The translations under genes and the position numbers were made by a program. Shown here piece by piece: positions 16,534-25,200 of a stretch of 64,000 nt of DNA. Position 1 is the stretch's first letter, and the number at the start of each line of letters is the position of its first letter. The notes under the pieces were generated by a model, which saw only the letters and a list, made by a program, of their open reading frames with translations, was not told the DNA's origin and ran no database searches. The stretch comes from Streptomyces sp. CB02261 (lineage in GTDB: Bacteria > Actinomycetota > Actinomycetes > Streptomycetales > Streptomycetaceae): contig NZ_LIVX01000014.1 in NCBI RefSeq assembly GCF_001905665.1, positions 114,996-178,995 of the forward strand. The letters run 5' to 3'.

Positions 16534-19346
16534 CGTACGAGCTGACGCTCGCCGGCCTCGCGGTCGGCAGCGCGGCCGCGCTCACCGGCATCGGCCTGAT
16601 CGTCACCTACCGGGCGACCGGGGTGCTGAACCTGGCGCACGGAGCCGTCGCCATGATCTGCGCGTACGTGCTGCGGCAGCTGGTGGTCGTCGGGGGCTGG
16701 CCGCTGCCGGCGGCCGCGCTCCTCACCCTGCTCGTGGTCGCCCCCGGCATCGGGCTCGTCCTGGACCGCGTGGTCTTCCGGCCCCTGGCACGGCGCGAGG
16801 CCAACCCGGCGCGGACGCTGGTCGCCTCCGTCGGCGTCTTCGTCCTGCTCGTGGGCGCGGCGGTGCTCCTGTGGGGCCCGGGCGCGCGGGAAGACGCTCC
16901 GGTGCTGCTCGGCGACGACCCCTGGGCGCAGCTCGGGGCGGTGGTGGCGCTCGCCTGCCTGGTGACGGCGGTGACCCGGTGGACGCGGTTCGGGCGGGAG
17001 CTGCGGGCCGTCGTCGACAACCGGCCGCTGGCCGTGCTGTCCGGGATCGACGCGGACCGGGTCGCGGCGGCCGGCTGGGCGTTCGGCTCGTTCACCGCCG
17101 GCCTCACCGGGGTGCTGCTCGCCCCGTACGTACGGCTCGACCCGTACGGGATGCCGCTGCTCGTGGTCGAGGTGATCGCGGTCGCCGTCATCGCCCGGAT
17201 GCGGTCACTGCCGGTCGCGGTGGCGGCGGCGCTGGCGATCGGCGTGGCCCAGGCCCAGCTGACCCGGCTGCACCCGGAGGGCTGGGCGGGCCCGCTGCTC
17301 CAGGCCGTCGGGGCGAACCTGTTCGTGGTGGCGCTCCTGGTCGCGGCCCTCGTCCTGCCGGGGATCGGCGGCAGGGGCCGGGACGCGCTGCCGCCGCCGG
17401 CGCGCTCCGGGCGGGTGCCGGGGGGAGTGTGGGTCGTCGTGGGCGTCCTGTTCCTCCTGCCGCTCGGCTTCGCGGGTACGGACCTGCACACGGCGGTCCA
17501 GGTGCCGGCGCTGGCGGTGATCCTGCTGTCCCTGGTCGTGGTGGCGGGGCGGGGCGGTCAGATCGCGCTGGGGCAGGCGGCGTACGCGGGCCTGGGCGCC
17601 CTGTTCACGGCGCTGCTCACGGCCCGCGGGGTGCCGGGCCTCGTGGCGCTCGGGCTCGCGGTGCCGCTGGTGGCCGCGGTGGGCCTCCTGACCGGCCGCC
17701 CGGCCATCCGCAGGCACGGTCTGGCCCTGGCCCTCGTGACGCTGGCGACCGGGGTGGCGGTGAGCCGCTTCGTCCTCACCCAGCCGTACGCGACGGCGGG
17801 CCTCTCCCTCGGCCGCCCCGCGGGCCTCACCGACGACCGCGCCTTCTACGCCCTCGAACTGGCCGTCCTGGCGGGTTGCCTGGCACTGGTGGCGGCGCTC
17901 CGCCGGGGCCGCACGGGCCGGGCGCTCGCGGCGCTGCGGGACCACGAGCCGGGTGCGGAGGCGGCGGGCGTCGCCGTGCCCCGCCTCAAGCTCCTCGCGT
18001 TCGTCCTGGGCGCGGCCCTCGCGGCCCTGGGCGGCGGCCTCCTCGGCATGGGCCTGCGCGCCTTCGACCCGGAGGCGTACGACCCGGTGCGCGGCCTGCT
18101 CTGGTTCGCCGCGGTCCTGGTCCTGGGCGCCGACAGTCTCCTCACCCCCCTGGCCGCCGCGGCCCTCCTGGTCACCCTCGACGCGGGCCCGCAGGCGGGC
18201 ACGGCGGCAGCCCTCCTGGGCCTCCTGGCGGCCCTCACGGGCCGCCTCCCACCCCTGACGAACCTGCTGCCCCAGGGAAGACGGCCACGCGCGGAAGAGC
18301 GGGGAGCCCGCGCGTCGGCCACGGGTGGCGGGCCCGGCGACCGGGGCGCGCGCAGACCGGCCACGCACCCCTCGCGGCCCACGGGTCCCCGTGAGGGACG
18401 ACCCGCGCCTCCGCCGACGAGGGGTACGGGCGGCGAGGACGCCGCCCGGGGAGCCCGCCGGCCGGCCGCCCACCCCTCACGGGCCACCGACCCCCTGCCG
18501 GGACGACCCGCGCCTCCGCCGACAAGAGGTGACGGCGGCGACCGGGGAGCCCGCCCCTCGGCCGCCCGGACCCCACCCGGCACCCGGCCCACCACGGGAC
18601 GACCCGCGCCTCCTCCCGCAGGAGGGACGGGCGGCCACCACGGCCGGGGCGCGGGCCGGACGCAGCCCCGCACACCCGCCGCCCCGCCCGCACCCGCACC
18701 CGCCCTCCACGCCCACGGACTCACCCTCACCCACCCCGGAGGGGTCACCGCTCTCGACCACGTCAGCCTCGCTCTCACCCCCTCCCGCATCACCGCCCTC
18801 GTCGGCCCCAACGGTGCCGGCAAGTCCACCCTCTTCGACTGTCTCGCGGGGACCCTCCGCCCCCGCCGGGGGCGGATCACGCTCGACGGAGCCGACATCA
18901 CCTCCCGCTCCGCCCACGCCCGGACGCGTCTCGGCATCGCCCGGACCTTCCAGCGGCTCGCCGTCTTCCCCTCCCTCACCGTCGAGGAGAACGTCCGCCT
19001 CGGCGAGGAGCGGGGCCACGTCCGGAAGGACCCCGCCGCCGTCGAACGCAGCCTGCGGCTCCTCGGGCTCGCCGGGCCCGTACGGCACGAGACGGCGGCG
19101 GGACTGCCCACCGGCACCCTCCGCCGGGTCGAGCTGGCCCGGGCGCTCGCCGGGCAGCCGCACACCCTGCTGCTCGACGAGCCCGCCGCCGGTCTCGACG
19201 CCGATGAGACGGCCGCGCTCGCCCGGATCCTCGCCGCGCTCGCCGCGGACGGCCTGACCGTCCTGGTCGTCGAGCACGACCTGGACCTCGTCGCCGGGAT
19301 CGCCCACACCGTGCACACCATGGAGGGCGGCCGGATCGTGTCATGA
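16521..19346 (+). CDS. LivH-LivM-LivG triple-fusion ABC importer subunit
   Basis: One 941-aa chain holding three normally separate subunits of a branched-chain-type importer. Residues 1-285 are a LivH-like permease (IGLIVTYRATGVLNLAHGA is typical). Residues ~295-590 are a LivM-like permease (GRGGQIALGQAAYAGLGA). Residues ~590-727 are a low-complexity Pro/Arg linker. Residues ~727-941 are a LivG-like ATPase with Walker A GPNGAGKST (~762), Q-loop RTFQRL, Walker B TLLLDEP (~881) and an H-loop VVEHD. The signature is degenerate, LPTGTLRR instead of LSxGQ (~861). Start GTG 16521; the 3' end overlaps livF by ATGA (19343-19346). The compartment is the inner membrane. Confidence 0.9.
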   Translation: MASLTYELTLAGLAVGSAAALTGIGLIVTYRATGVLNLAHGAVAMICAYVLRQLVVVGGWPLPAAALLTLLVVAPGIGLVLDRVVFRPLARREANPARTLVASVGVFVLLVGAAVLLWGPGAREDAPVLLGDDPWAQLGAVVALACLVTAVTRWTRFGRELRAVVDNRPLAVLSGIDADRVAAAGWAFGSFTAGLTGVLLAPYVRLDPYGMPLLVVEVIAVAVIARMRSLPVAVAAALAIGVAQAQLTRLHPEGWAGPLLQAVGANLFVVALLVAALVLPGIGGRGRDALPPPARSGRVPGGVWVVVGVLFLLPLGFAGTDLHTAVQVPALAVILLSLVVVAGRGGQIALGQAAYAGLGALFTALLTARGVPGLVALGLAVPLVAAVGLLTGRPAIRRHGLALALVTLATGVAVSRFVLTQPYATAGLSLGRPAGLTDDRAFYALELAVLAGCLALVAALRRGRTGRALAALRDHEPGAEAAGVAVPRLKLLAFVLGAALAALGGGLLGMGLRAFDPEAYDPVRGLLWFAAVLVLGADSLLTPLAAAALLVTLDAGPQAGTAAALLGLLAALTGRLPPLTNLLPQGRRPRAEERGARASATGGGPGDRGARRPATHPSRPTGPREGRPAPPPTRGTGGEDAARGARRPAAHPSRATDPLPGRPAPPPTRGDGGDRGARPSAARTPPGTRPTTGRPAPPPAGGTGGHHGRGAGRTQPRTPAAPPAPAPALHAHGLTLTHPGGVTALDHVSLALTPSRITALVGPNGAGKSTLFDCLAGTLRPRRGRITLDGADITSRSAHARTRLGIARTFQRLAVFPSLTVEENVRLGEERGHVRKDPAAVERSLRLLGLAGPVRHETAAGLPTGTLRRVELARALAGQPHTLLLDEPAAGLDADETAALARILAALAADGLTVLVVEHDLDLVAGIAHTVHTMEGGRIVS
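18396..18640 (+). repeat. Direct repeats coding the permease-ATPase linker
   Basis: A 23-nt sequence beginning GGACGACCCGCGCCTCC occurs at 18396 and 18501 and, diverged at its 3' end, at 18597, spaced ~105 and ~96 nt. Together with the flanking similar sequence this encodes repeated RPAPPP[TA][RG]G blocks. It looks like expansion of a flexible linker by tandem duplication within the fusion gene. Confidence 0.7.
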
Positions 19347-20014
19347 GCATCGAGATCGCCCTGCGCGCCGCACGGGTCCGCTACGGCCCCCTGGAGGCAC
19401 TGCACGGCCTGGACCTGCCCGTGCCGGCCGGTACGGTCACCGTCCTCCTCGGCCGCAACGGCTCGGGGCGTACGACGGCCCTGCGCGCCCTCGCGGGCAC
19501 GGTACGGCTCTCGGCGGGCACGGTCGTCTGGCGCGGCGCCGACGTGACCCGCCTGTCGGCGCACGAACGGGCGCGCCGGGGGCTGTGCCTCGTCCCCGAC
19601 CTGGAAGCGGTCTACGCGGGCCTGACCGTCGCCGAGAACCTGGCGCTGACCGCGCCCGGGGCCGTGTCCGGCACCGCGCGAGGTGCCGTGGCGCCCCCGT
19701 ACCCGGAGCTCCTCCCCCTGCTGTCCCGGACCGCCGGGACCCTCTCCGGCGGGGAGCGGCGCATGCTGGCCCTCTCGCGGGCCCTGCTCGCGGTACGCGC
19801 GCGCGTGGTGCTGGTCGACGAGCCGTCGCTCGGTCTGGCCCCGCCGGTCGCGGCCCGCACGTACCGGGGCCTCGCGGCGCTCGCGGTGGAGGGCGGGGCG
19901 GCCGTGGTCCTGGCGGAGCAGCGCGTACCGGAGGGGCTGCCGCCCGGCTCGCTCGTGCACGAGCTGCGGCGCGGCTCCCTCGCCTTCAGCGGGGAGCCGG
20001 CCGAGCTCTCCTGA
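19343..20014 (+). CDS. LivF-like ABC transporter ATPase
   Basis: A 223-aa ATPase, the second nucleotide-binding subunit of the importer. The signature LSGGERR (residues ~134-140) and Walker B VVLVDEPSLGLAP are intact, and the family-typical AEQ replaces the H-loop His. The Walker A is unusual: GRNGSGRTT (37-45) has Arg43 (codon CGT) where the invariant Lys is expected. ATG 19343 overlaps the fusion gene's stop. With the LivG-like domain lacking a proper signature, one composite ATP site (LivG Walker A with LivF LSGGE) would be normal and the other degenerate. Confidence 0.9.
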   Translation: MSIEIALRAARVRYGPLEALHGLDLPVPAGTVTVLLGRNGSGRTTALRALAGTVRLSAGTVVWRGADVTRLSAHERARRGLCLVPDLEAVYAGLTVAENLALTAPGAVSGTARGAVAPPYPELLPLLSRTAGTLSGGERRMLALSRALLAVRARVVLVDEPSLGLAPPVAARTYRGLAALAVEGGAAVVLAEQRVPEGLPPGSLVHELRRGSLAFSGEPAELS

Positions 20015-20056
20015 CCCGGGACGGGGGCGACCCGGGACAGCCCTGTTCGGGCGGGA

Positions 20057-20659
20057 TCAGAGCGGAGCGATCCGCAGCATGGTCCCGACGAGGACCCGGT
20101 TCGGGTCGGCCCCGATCAGGCTCCGGTTCGCCGCGTACAGCGCCTGCCAGCCGCCCTTGATCCCGAAGCGCCGGGCGACGGAGCTGAGCGTGTCACCGCG
20201 CTGCACGGTGTGGACGCGTCCACTGAGGCCGTACCGCTTGGAACAGACGGGCCAGGCCCCCCACCCCTGGGTGCGGAGGACCTCCTCCGCGACGGTGATC
20301 TGCTCGGCGCGGGTGGCCAGGTCGGCCCGCGCGGCGTACGTGAGCCCGCCGTGCTCGACCCAGGTCGGGTGCCAGAACTGGAGCCCGCCGTAGAAGCCGT
20401 TGCCGGTGTTGATGTGCCAGTCGCCGCTGCTCTCGCACAAGGCGACACAGCCCCACGGCCACTGGTCCTTCGCGCAGGGGTACGCCGGCACGGCCGCGCC
20501 CGCGCGGAGCCCGCCGGACACGGTCGACGGCGCGGCGGACACGTCCCGGGGCGCGCGCGGTGCCTCCCGGGCCTGGACGGGTGCCGGGGCCAGGGACAGC
20601 AGTGCGGCCGCGGACGCCACCACGAGGGAACCGGTCGTCCAAAATCGGATCTTCGACAT
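20057..20659 (-). CDS. Rpf-like transglycosylase with LysM domain
   Basis: A secreted 200-aa protein. A signal peptide (VVASAAALLSLAPAPVQA) is followed by a resuscitation-promoting-factor (transglycosylase-like) domain: VALCESSGDWHINTGNG contains the catalytic Glu and GFYGGLQFWHPTW is the family signature. A C-terminal LysM peptidoglycan-binding domain follows (VQRGDTLSSVARRFGI to VLVGTMLRI). It should cleave peptidoglycan glycan strands during growth or spore germination. Start ATG 20659. It is convergent with livF. Confidence 0.9.
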   Translation of the reverse strand: MSKIRFWTTGSLVVASAAALLSLAPAPVQAREAPRAPRDVSAAPSTVSGGLRAGAAVPAYPCAKDQWPWGCVALCESSGDWHINTGNGFYGGLQFWHPTWVEHGGLTYAARADLATRAEQITVAEEVLRTQGWGAWPVCSKRYGLSGRVHTVQRGDTLSSVARRFGIKGGWQALYAANRSLIGADPNRVLVGTMLRIAPL

Positions 20660-20874
20660 CGAGGCAGGCTAGGCAGCGGCCCGGCGCCCCGGTCCGTGCC
20701 GCGCGGAACACCGTTCACACCCCACCCGGTCGGAGTCACCCGCCCCGCCGCACGAGCCCCCGGCAAGTTGCCTCGCTTCCGCGCGTGACCCCGGCCGAGC
20801 CTGACCCGTTGAACTCGGCATGAGACGACGGGAACGGCCCGGCGTCCCCCCGTACCGAGTCCAGGGAGCCCCCC

Positions 20875-21657
20875 GTGCCGCGCATGCTCGACGTCAGCGA
20901 GGACGTACGCGCCGAGATCGGCGACGAAGAAGCGGACCGGCTGCTCGCCGGCGACAACGCCCCGGGCAGCTACGACTGCACCTCCTGCCGCACGCCGGGG
21001 GACTCCGAGCAGGAGCGCACCAGCACGGTGCTGTTCGTCGGCGAGGAGACCGCGGTGCTCGCGTTCGCCCACGCCACCTGCATCCCCTCGCAGGTCGTCC
21101 GGGTCGCGGAGGAGCAGCTGCAGGGCGCCGTCGCCTCCATCACGGCCGCCGACACCGCCGACGCGCTGTCCGCCGCCCACCCCGAGCAGGCCGTGCTCGG
21201 CGTCACCAGCGGTCTCGTCCTCATCCAGGGCGAGCTGCACCCGGCGCTCGTCGTGGAGCCGACCGCCCCGGTGGCCCGACCGGGTTCGGACGGTCTCACC
21301 GACGAGTTCCTGCCGCTCCTCGCCGAACAGGGCTTCCAGCAGATCATGGACCTGAACGAGCGGCCCGCGGTGCTGCCGGGCTGGTCGGTCCTGGTCGCCA
21401 TGGGCCAGCTGCACTCCGTCCTCCAGCCGGGCCCCGGCGGCGCCGGTCAGGCCGCCTGGTGGCAGGCGCACCAGCCGCTCCAGGTCACCGAGGGCTGGCG
21501 CGCGGCGGCCAACAAGTCGCACACGGTGCTGGTCTTCGCCGCCCCCGTGGGCTCGATCGGCCAGCAGCCGCGCGAGGACCTGCTCCGGGACGCGCTGGAG
21601 AAGGCCGCGGCGAACGGCCGCCTGGTCGCCGCCGCGATGCCGCTGGCCGGTACCTGA
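20875..21657 (+). CDS. Conserved actinobacterial protein, unknown function
   Basis: A 260-aa protein that I recognise only as a conserved Streptomyces hypothetical of this locus. Visible features: an N-terminal acidic region, a DCTSCRTPG CxxC followed by FAHATCIPS (a third Cys and a His ~40 residues later), which could bind a metal, and a Trp-rich segment AAWWQAHQPL in the C-terminal half. It has no signal peptide or membrane segment. GTG 20875 has GGGAG upstream. Confidence 0.7.
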   Translation: MPRMLDVSEDVRAEIGDEEADRLLAGDNAPGSYDCTSCRTPGDSEQERTSTVLFVGEETAVLAFAHATCIPSQVVRVAEEQLQGAVASITAADTADALSAAHPEQAVLGVTSGLVLIQGELHPALVVEPTAPVARPGSDGLTDEFLPLLAEQGFQQIMDLNERPAVLPGWSVLVAMGQLHSVLQPGPGGAGQAAWWQAHQPLQVTEGWRAAANKSHTVLVFAAPVGSIGQQPREDLLRDALEKAAANGRLVAAAMPLAGT

Positions 21658-21812
21658 TGGACGACCGCCGGCCGGGCATAGGGTGGGCGCGGGTCCCCGG
21701 CGTGCCGACGGGCTCCTCGGCGTCGGGGGTCCCGACCGTGCCGCGTCCCCGGCGGGCGCCCCATTCGGAGAGCCGCCCGCATCCGACGGGCGGCGGGGTC
21801 GTTGGCACCTAC

Positions 21813-22133
21813 GTGCACGCATACGACCCCTTCCCCCAGCCGTATCCGAGTCAGATCCCTTCGATGCGCCCCGCGCAGGACGTCACGGCGGGCACCTCGC
21901 CCACGCCGATCTACGACGCCCTGTACTCGGAGTACCGCAGGACGTTCCGCACGCTGCCGGGTGACCGCAGCGGCGAGGAGGACGTGCCCTTCCGGGCCTT
22001 CGGTACGACGGTGAGCACGGGCGTCCACGGACACGGGCTCCGCTACGCGTCGGCGTATCCGACGGCATGGTCGGCGCAGCAGCACCCCCCGACACAGGTG
22101 GCGCTGCCGCCGGGGCCCCGCAGGGGCTTCTAG
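21813..22133 (+). CDS. Small conserved Streptomyces protein, unknown function
   Basis: About 106 aa, hydrophilic, Pro/Tyr-rich, beginning HAYDPFPQPYPSQIP after the GTG and ending VALPPGPRRGF. The central SPTPIYDALYSEYRR and GDRSGEEDVPFRAFGTT look like conserved blocks I remember from Streptomyces proteins at this locus. The frame is open far upstream, but that stretch shadows the previous gene; GTG 21813 is the first start after it that fits the conserved sequence, without a good Shine-Dalgarno. Function unknown. Confidence 0.55.
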   Translation: MHAYDPFPQPYPSQIPSMRPAQDVTAGTSPTPIYDALYSEYRRTFRTLPGDRSGEEDVPFRAFGTTVSTGVHGHGLRYASAYPTAWSAQQHPPTQVALPPGPRRGF

Positions 22134-22152
22134 CCGGGGCGACACCGGTGGG

Positions 22153-22197
22153 ACACGGCTGAGGGCCGGGGCGATTCGCCCCGGCCCTCAGCCGTGT
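22153..22197. terminator. Strong bidirectional terminator
   Basis: A perfect 21-bp stem: 22153-22173 pairs with 22177-22197 around a 3-nt loop. It lies between the small plus-strand gene and the end of der, and can stop both transcripts. Its right arm ends 15 nt from the der stop codon. Confidence 0.9.
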
Positions 22198-22212
22198 GTC
22201 ACCTCGTGGGTG

Positions 22213-23661
22213 CTACTTCTTGCGGCCGCGCTTCTCGCGCACCCGGACCGAGATGTGGATCGGGGTGCCCTCGAAGCCGAACTCCTCGCGGAGGCGGCGC
22301 TCGATGAAGCGTCGGTAGCCGGCCTCCAGGAAGCCCGAGGCGAAGAGCACGAACCGGGGCGGCTTGGTGCCCGCCTGCGTACCGAAGAGGATGCGGGGCT
22401 GCTTGCCGCCGCGGATCGGGTGCGGGTGGGCGGCGACGATCTCGCCGAGGAAGGCGTTGAGCCGGCCGGTGGGGACGCGGGTCTCCCAGCCGGCGAGGGC
22501 GGTCTCGATGGCCGGGACCAGCTTCTCCATGTGGCGGCCGGTCTTGGCGGACACGTTGACCCGGGGCGCCCAGGCGACCTGCTGCATCTCCGTCTCGATC
22601 TCGCGCTCGAGGTAGTAGCGGCGCTCCTCGTCGAGCTCGTCCCACTTGTTGTAGGCGATGACGATGGCGCGGCCCGACTCGACCGCCATCGTGATGATGC
22701 GCTGGTCCTGGACCGAGATGTTGTCGGTGGTGTCGATGAGGATGACGGCCACCTCGGCCTTCTCGACGGCGGCGGCCGTACGCAGGGAGGCGTAGTAGTC
22801 CGCACCCTCCTGGAGGTGGACCTTCTTGCGGATGCCGGCGGTGTCGACGAACTTCCACGTCACGCCGCCGAGCTCGATCAGCTCGTCGACCGGGTCGCGG
22901 GTGGTGCCGGCCAGTTCGTTGACGACGACCCGGTCCTCGTTCGCCACCTTGTTGAGCAGGGAGGACTTGCCGACGTTCGGACGGCCGATGAGGGCGATGC
23001 GGCGCGGGCCGCCCACCGCGTTGCCGAAGCGCTGCTCGGGGGCCTCGGGCAGCTTCCTCAGGACCTCGTCGAGGAGGTCGCCGGTGCCGCGGCCGTGCAG
23101 CGAGGAGACGGGGAACGGCTCGCCGAGGCCGAGCGACCACAGCATGGCGGCGTCCGCCTCGCCGGACTGGCCGTCGACCTTGTTGGCGGCGAGGACGACC
23201 GGCTTGCCCGCGCGGCGGAGCAGCTTGACGACGGCCTCGTCGGTGTCGGTGGCGCCGACGGTGGCGTCCACGACGAAGAGACAGGCGTCGGCGGCCTCGA
23301 TGGCGTACTCGGCCTGGGCGGCGACGGAGGCGTCGATGCCGAGGACGTCCTGCTCCCAGCCGCCGGTGTCGACGACCTTGAAGCGGCGCCCGGCCCATTC
23401 GGCCTCGTAGGTGACGCGGTCGCGGGTGACGCCCGGCTTGTCCTCGACGACGGCCTCGCGGCGGCCGATGATGCGGTTCACCAGGGTCGACTTGCCGACG
23501 TTCGGGCGGCCGACGACGGCGAGAACGGGAAGCGGGCCGTGGCCGGCCTCCTCGATCGCGCCCTCGACCTCTTCGACGTCGAAGCCCTCTTCCGAGGCGA
23601 GCTCCATGAACTCCGCGTACTCGGCGTCGCCAAGTGCCCCGTGGTCGTGCTGGTCGTTCAT
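22213..23661 (-). CDS. der: Ribosome biogenesis GTPase Der (EngA)
   Basis: A 482-aa essential GTPase with two tandem G domains for 50S subunit assembly. G1: GRPNVGKSTL, TRD, DTGGW and NKVDG. G2: GRPNVGKSSL, TTRDP, DTAGI and NKWDE. A C-terminal KH-like domain (GKQPRILFGTQAG through FEGTPIHISVRVREKRGRKK in parts) completes the family architecture. An acidic N-terminal extension of ~40 residues precedes the first G domain, as in other actinobacteria. It is the last gene of the aroH-tyrA-cmk-plsC-der series, 70 nt after plsC. Confidence 0.97.
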   Translation of the reverse strand: MNDQHDHGALGDAEYAEFMELASEEGFDVEEVEGAIEEAGHGPLPVLAVVGRPNVGKSTLVNRIIGRREAVVEDKPGVTRDRVTYEAEWAGRRFKVVDTGGWEQDVLGIDASVAAQAEYAIEAADACLFVVDATVGATDTDEAVVKLLRRAGKPVVLAANKVDGQSGEADAAMLWSLGLGEPFPVSSLHGRGTGDLLDEVLRKLPEAPEQRFGNAVGGPRRIALIGRPNVGKSSLLNKVANEDRVVVNELAGTTRDPVDELIELGGVTWKFVDTAGIRKKVHLQEGADYYASLRTAAAVEKAEVAVILIDTTDNISVQDQRIITMAVESGRAIVIAYNKWDELDEERRYYLEREIETEMQQVAWAPRVNVSAKTGRHMEKLVPAIETALAGWETRVPTGRLNAFLGEIVAAHPHPIRGGKQPRILFGTQAGTKPPRFVLFASGFLEAGYRRFIERRLREEFGFEGTPIHISVRVREKRGRKK

Positions 23662-23731
23662 GAAGTCCGTTCCTTGATCATTCGTGGTCGGTGGGTCCCC
23701 GGGCCGCGGGGCCCACTACTGAGAGTCTCGC

Positions 23732-24400
23732 TCAGCGCCCGGTGAGGCGCCTGGCGTTTTCCAGGTGGTCGGTGAGCTTCCCCTGGATCCGTACGGTGGC
23801 CTCGTCGAGCGCCTTGCGTGTGCGCCGGCCGGAGCCGTCACCCGCCTCGAAGGCGTCGCCGAAGACGACGTCGACACGGCTGCGCAGCGGAGGCAGTGCC
23901 TTGACCAACCGTCCCCGGCGCGCCGATTCCTCCCGCCCGTCCCGCCCGGTGGTCCCCAGGACCGCGACCGGGACGATCGGCGCGCCGCTGCGGACGGCGA
24001 AGTAGGCCAGGCCCGCGCGGAGCGAGGCGAAGTCGCCGTCGCCGCGGGTGCCCTCGGGGAAGATCCCGAGGACGCCGCCCTGCTCCAGGACGCCCAGGGC
24101 GTTGCCTATCGCGTGGCGGTCGGTGCTGTCGCGGTCGACCTTGACCTGGCCGATGCCCTCCAGGAAGGGCCCGAGGGGCCCGACGAAGGCTTCCTTCTTG
24201 ATGAGGAAGTGCACGGGCCGCGGTGCGGTGCCCATGAGCATGGGGCCGTCGATGTTGTGCGCGTGGTTGACGGCGAGGATGACGGGGCCGGAGGCCGGCA
24301 CCCGCCAGGCGCCGAGGACGCGCGGCTTCCAGAAACCGTACATCAGACCGATGCCGATGCGTCGGCCGACGGCGGCGCCCCTCTCGGAGGGCAGGGTCAC
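23732..24400 (-). CDS. plsC: 1-acyl-glycerol-3-phosphate acyltransferase family protein
   Basis: A 222-aa acyltransferase for phospholipid synthesis. Catalytic block I is NHAHNIDGPML (a variant of NHxxxxD), block III is FPEGTRGDGD, and PIVPVAVLGT is block IV. The GTG start at 24400 overlaps the cmk stop (GTGA 24397-24400), showing translational coupling. A hydrophobic N-terminal segment (GIGLMYGFW) suggests peripheral membrane association. The long open frame upstream is a shadow of cmk. Exact acyl acceptor is not provable from sequence. Confidence 0.88.
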   Translation of the reverse strand: MTLPSERGAAVGRRIGIGLMYGFWKPRVLGAWRVPASGPVILAVNHAHNIDGPMLMGTAPRPVHFLIKKEAFVGPLGPFLEGIGQVKVDRDSTDRHAIGNALGVLEQGGVLGIFPEGTRGDGDFASLRAGLAYFAVRSGAPIVPVAVLGTTGRDGREESARRGRLVKALPPLRSRVDVVFGDAFEAGDGSGRRTRKALDEATVRIQGKLTDHLENARRLTGR

Positions 24401-25071
24401 TTGACGGCCGTCCGCTTCTCGTCCACGAGGGTGACGACGCACTCGATGACCTGGTCCAGGGTGAGGTCGGTGGTGTCGACCTCGACGGCGTCGTCGGCCT
24501 TGGCGAGCGGGGAGGTCTTCCGGCTGGAGTCGGCCGCGTCCCGCTTGATCAGGGCTTCCCTGGTGGCGTGCACGTCGACGCCCTTGAGCTCGCCGGAGCG
24601 GCGGGCGGCACGGGCCTCGGGCGAGGCGGTGAGGAAGATCTTCAGGTCGGCGTCGGGCAGGACCGTGGTGCCGATGTCCCGGCCCTCGACGACGATGCCG
24701 AGCTCGGCGTCCTTGGCGATGGTCCGCTGGAGCTCGGTGATGAGCTCCCGCACCTCGGGGACGGCGCTGACGGCGCTGACCTTGGAGGTGACCTCCTCGG
24801 TACGGATGGGGCCGGCGGCGTCGGCTCCGTCGACCGTGATGGTGGGCCGGGCCGGGTCGGTGCCGGAGACGATGACCGGCTTGGCGGCGGCGTTGGCCAC
24901 GGCCTCGGCGTCGTGCACGTCGACCCCGTTGCTGATCATCCACCAGGTGATCGCCCGGTACTGGGCGCCGGTGTCCAGGTAGCTCAGCCCCAGCTTGGCG
25001 GCGACCGCCTTGGAGGTGCTGGACTTGCCCGTGCCGGAGGGCCCGTCAATGGCGACGATCACGGATTCCAC
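24397..25071 (-). CDS. cmk: Cytidylate kinase
   Basis: A 224-aa (d)CMP kinase in pyrimidine nucleotide metabolism. The P-loop IDGPSGTGKSSTSK is at residues 8-21, the CMP-binding region GAQYRAITWW follows, and the VVEGRDIGTTVLPDADLKIF block (RDIGT) and the LID RDAADSSRKTSPL are all present. It starts at GTG 25071 and its stop overlaps plsC. The position after tyrA is the common actinobacterial order. It is 129 nt downstream of the tyrA stop. Confidence 0.96.
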   Translation of the reverse strand: MESVIVAIDGPSGTGKSSTSKAVAAKLGLSYLDTGAQYRAITWWMISNGVDVHDAEAVANAAAKPVIVSGTDPARPTITVDGADAAGPIRTEEVTSKVSAVSAVPEVRELITELQRTIAKDAELGIVVEGRDIGTTVLPDADLKIFLTASPEARAARRSGELKGVDVHATREALIKRDAADSSRKTSPLAKADDAVEVDTTDLTLDQVIECVVTLVDEKRTAVK

Positions 25072-25200
25072 GGTGGGAACACCTTCCTGGGTGAGTGGCG
25101 GGACCCGGCGGAGATGCGGGGGGCCACCACAAGGTTACCGAGTCCCCGGCACCCGTTCGGCCCAGCGCCCCGGGGACCCTGGCCCGGCGGGGCGCGGGCG

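Noticed and set aside
18280..18700. Possible CRISPR-like spacing of the direct repeats
   Set aside because: Three imperfect copies inside a coding frame with unequal spacing and no cas gene; they are explained as a protein linker repeat.
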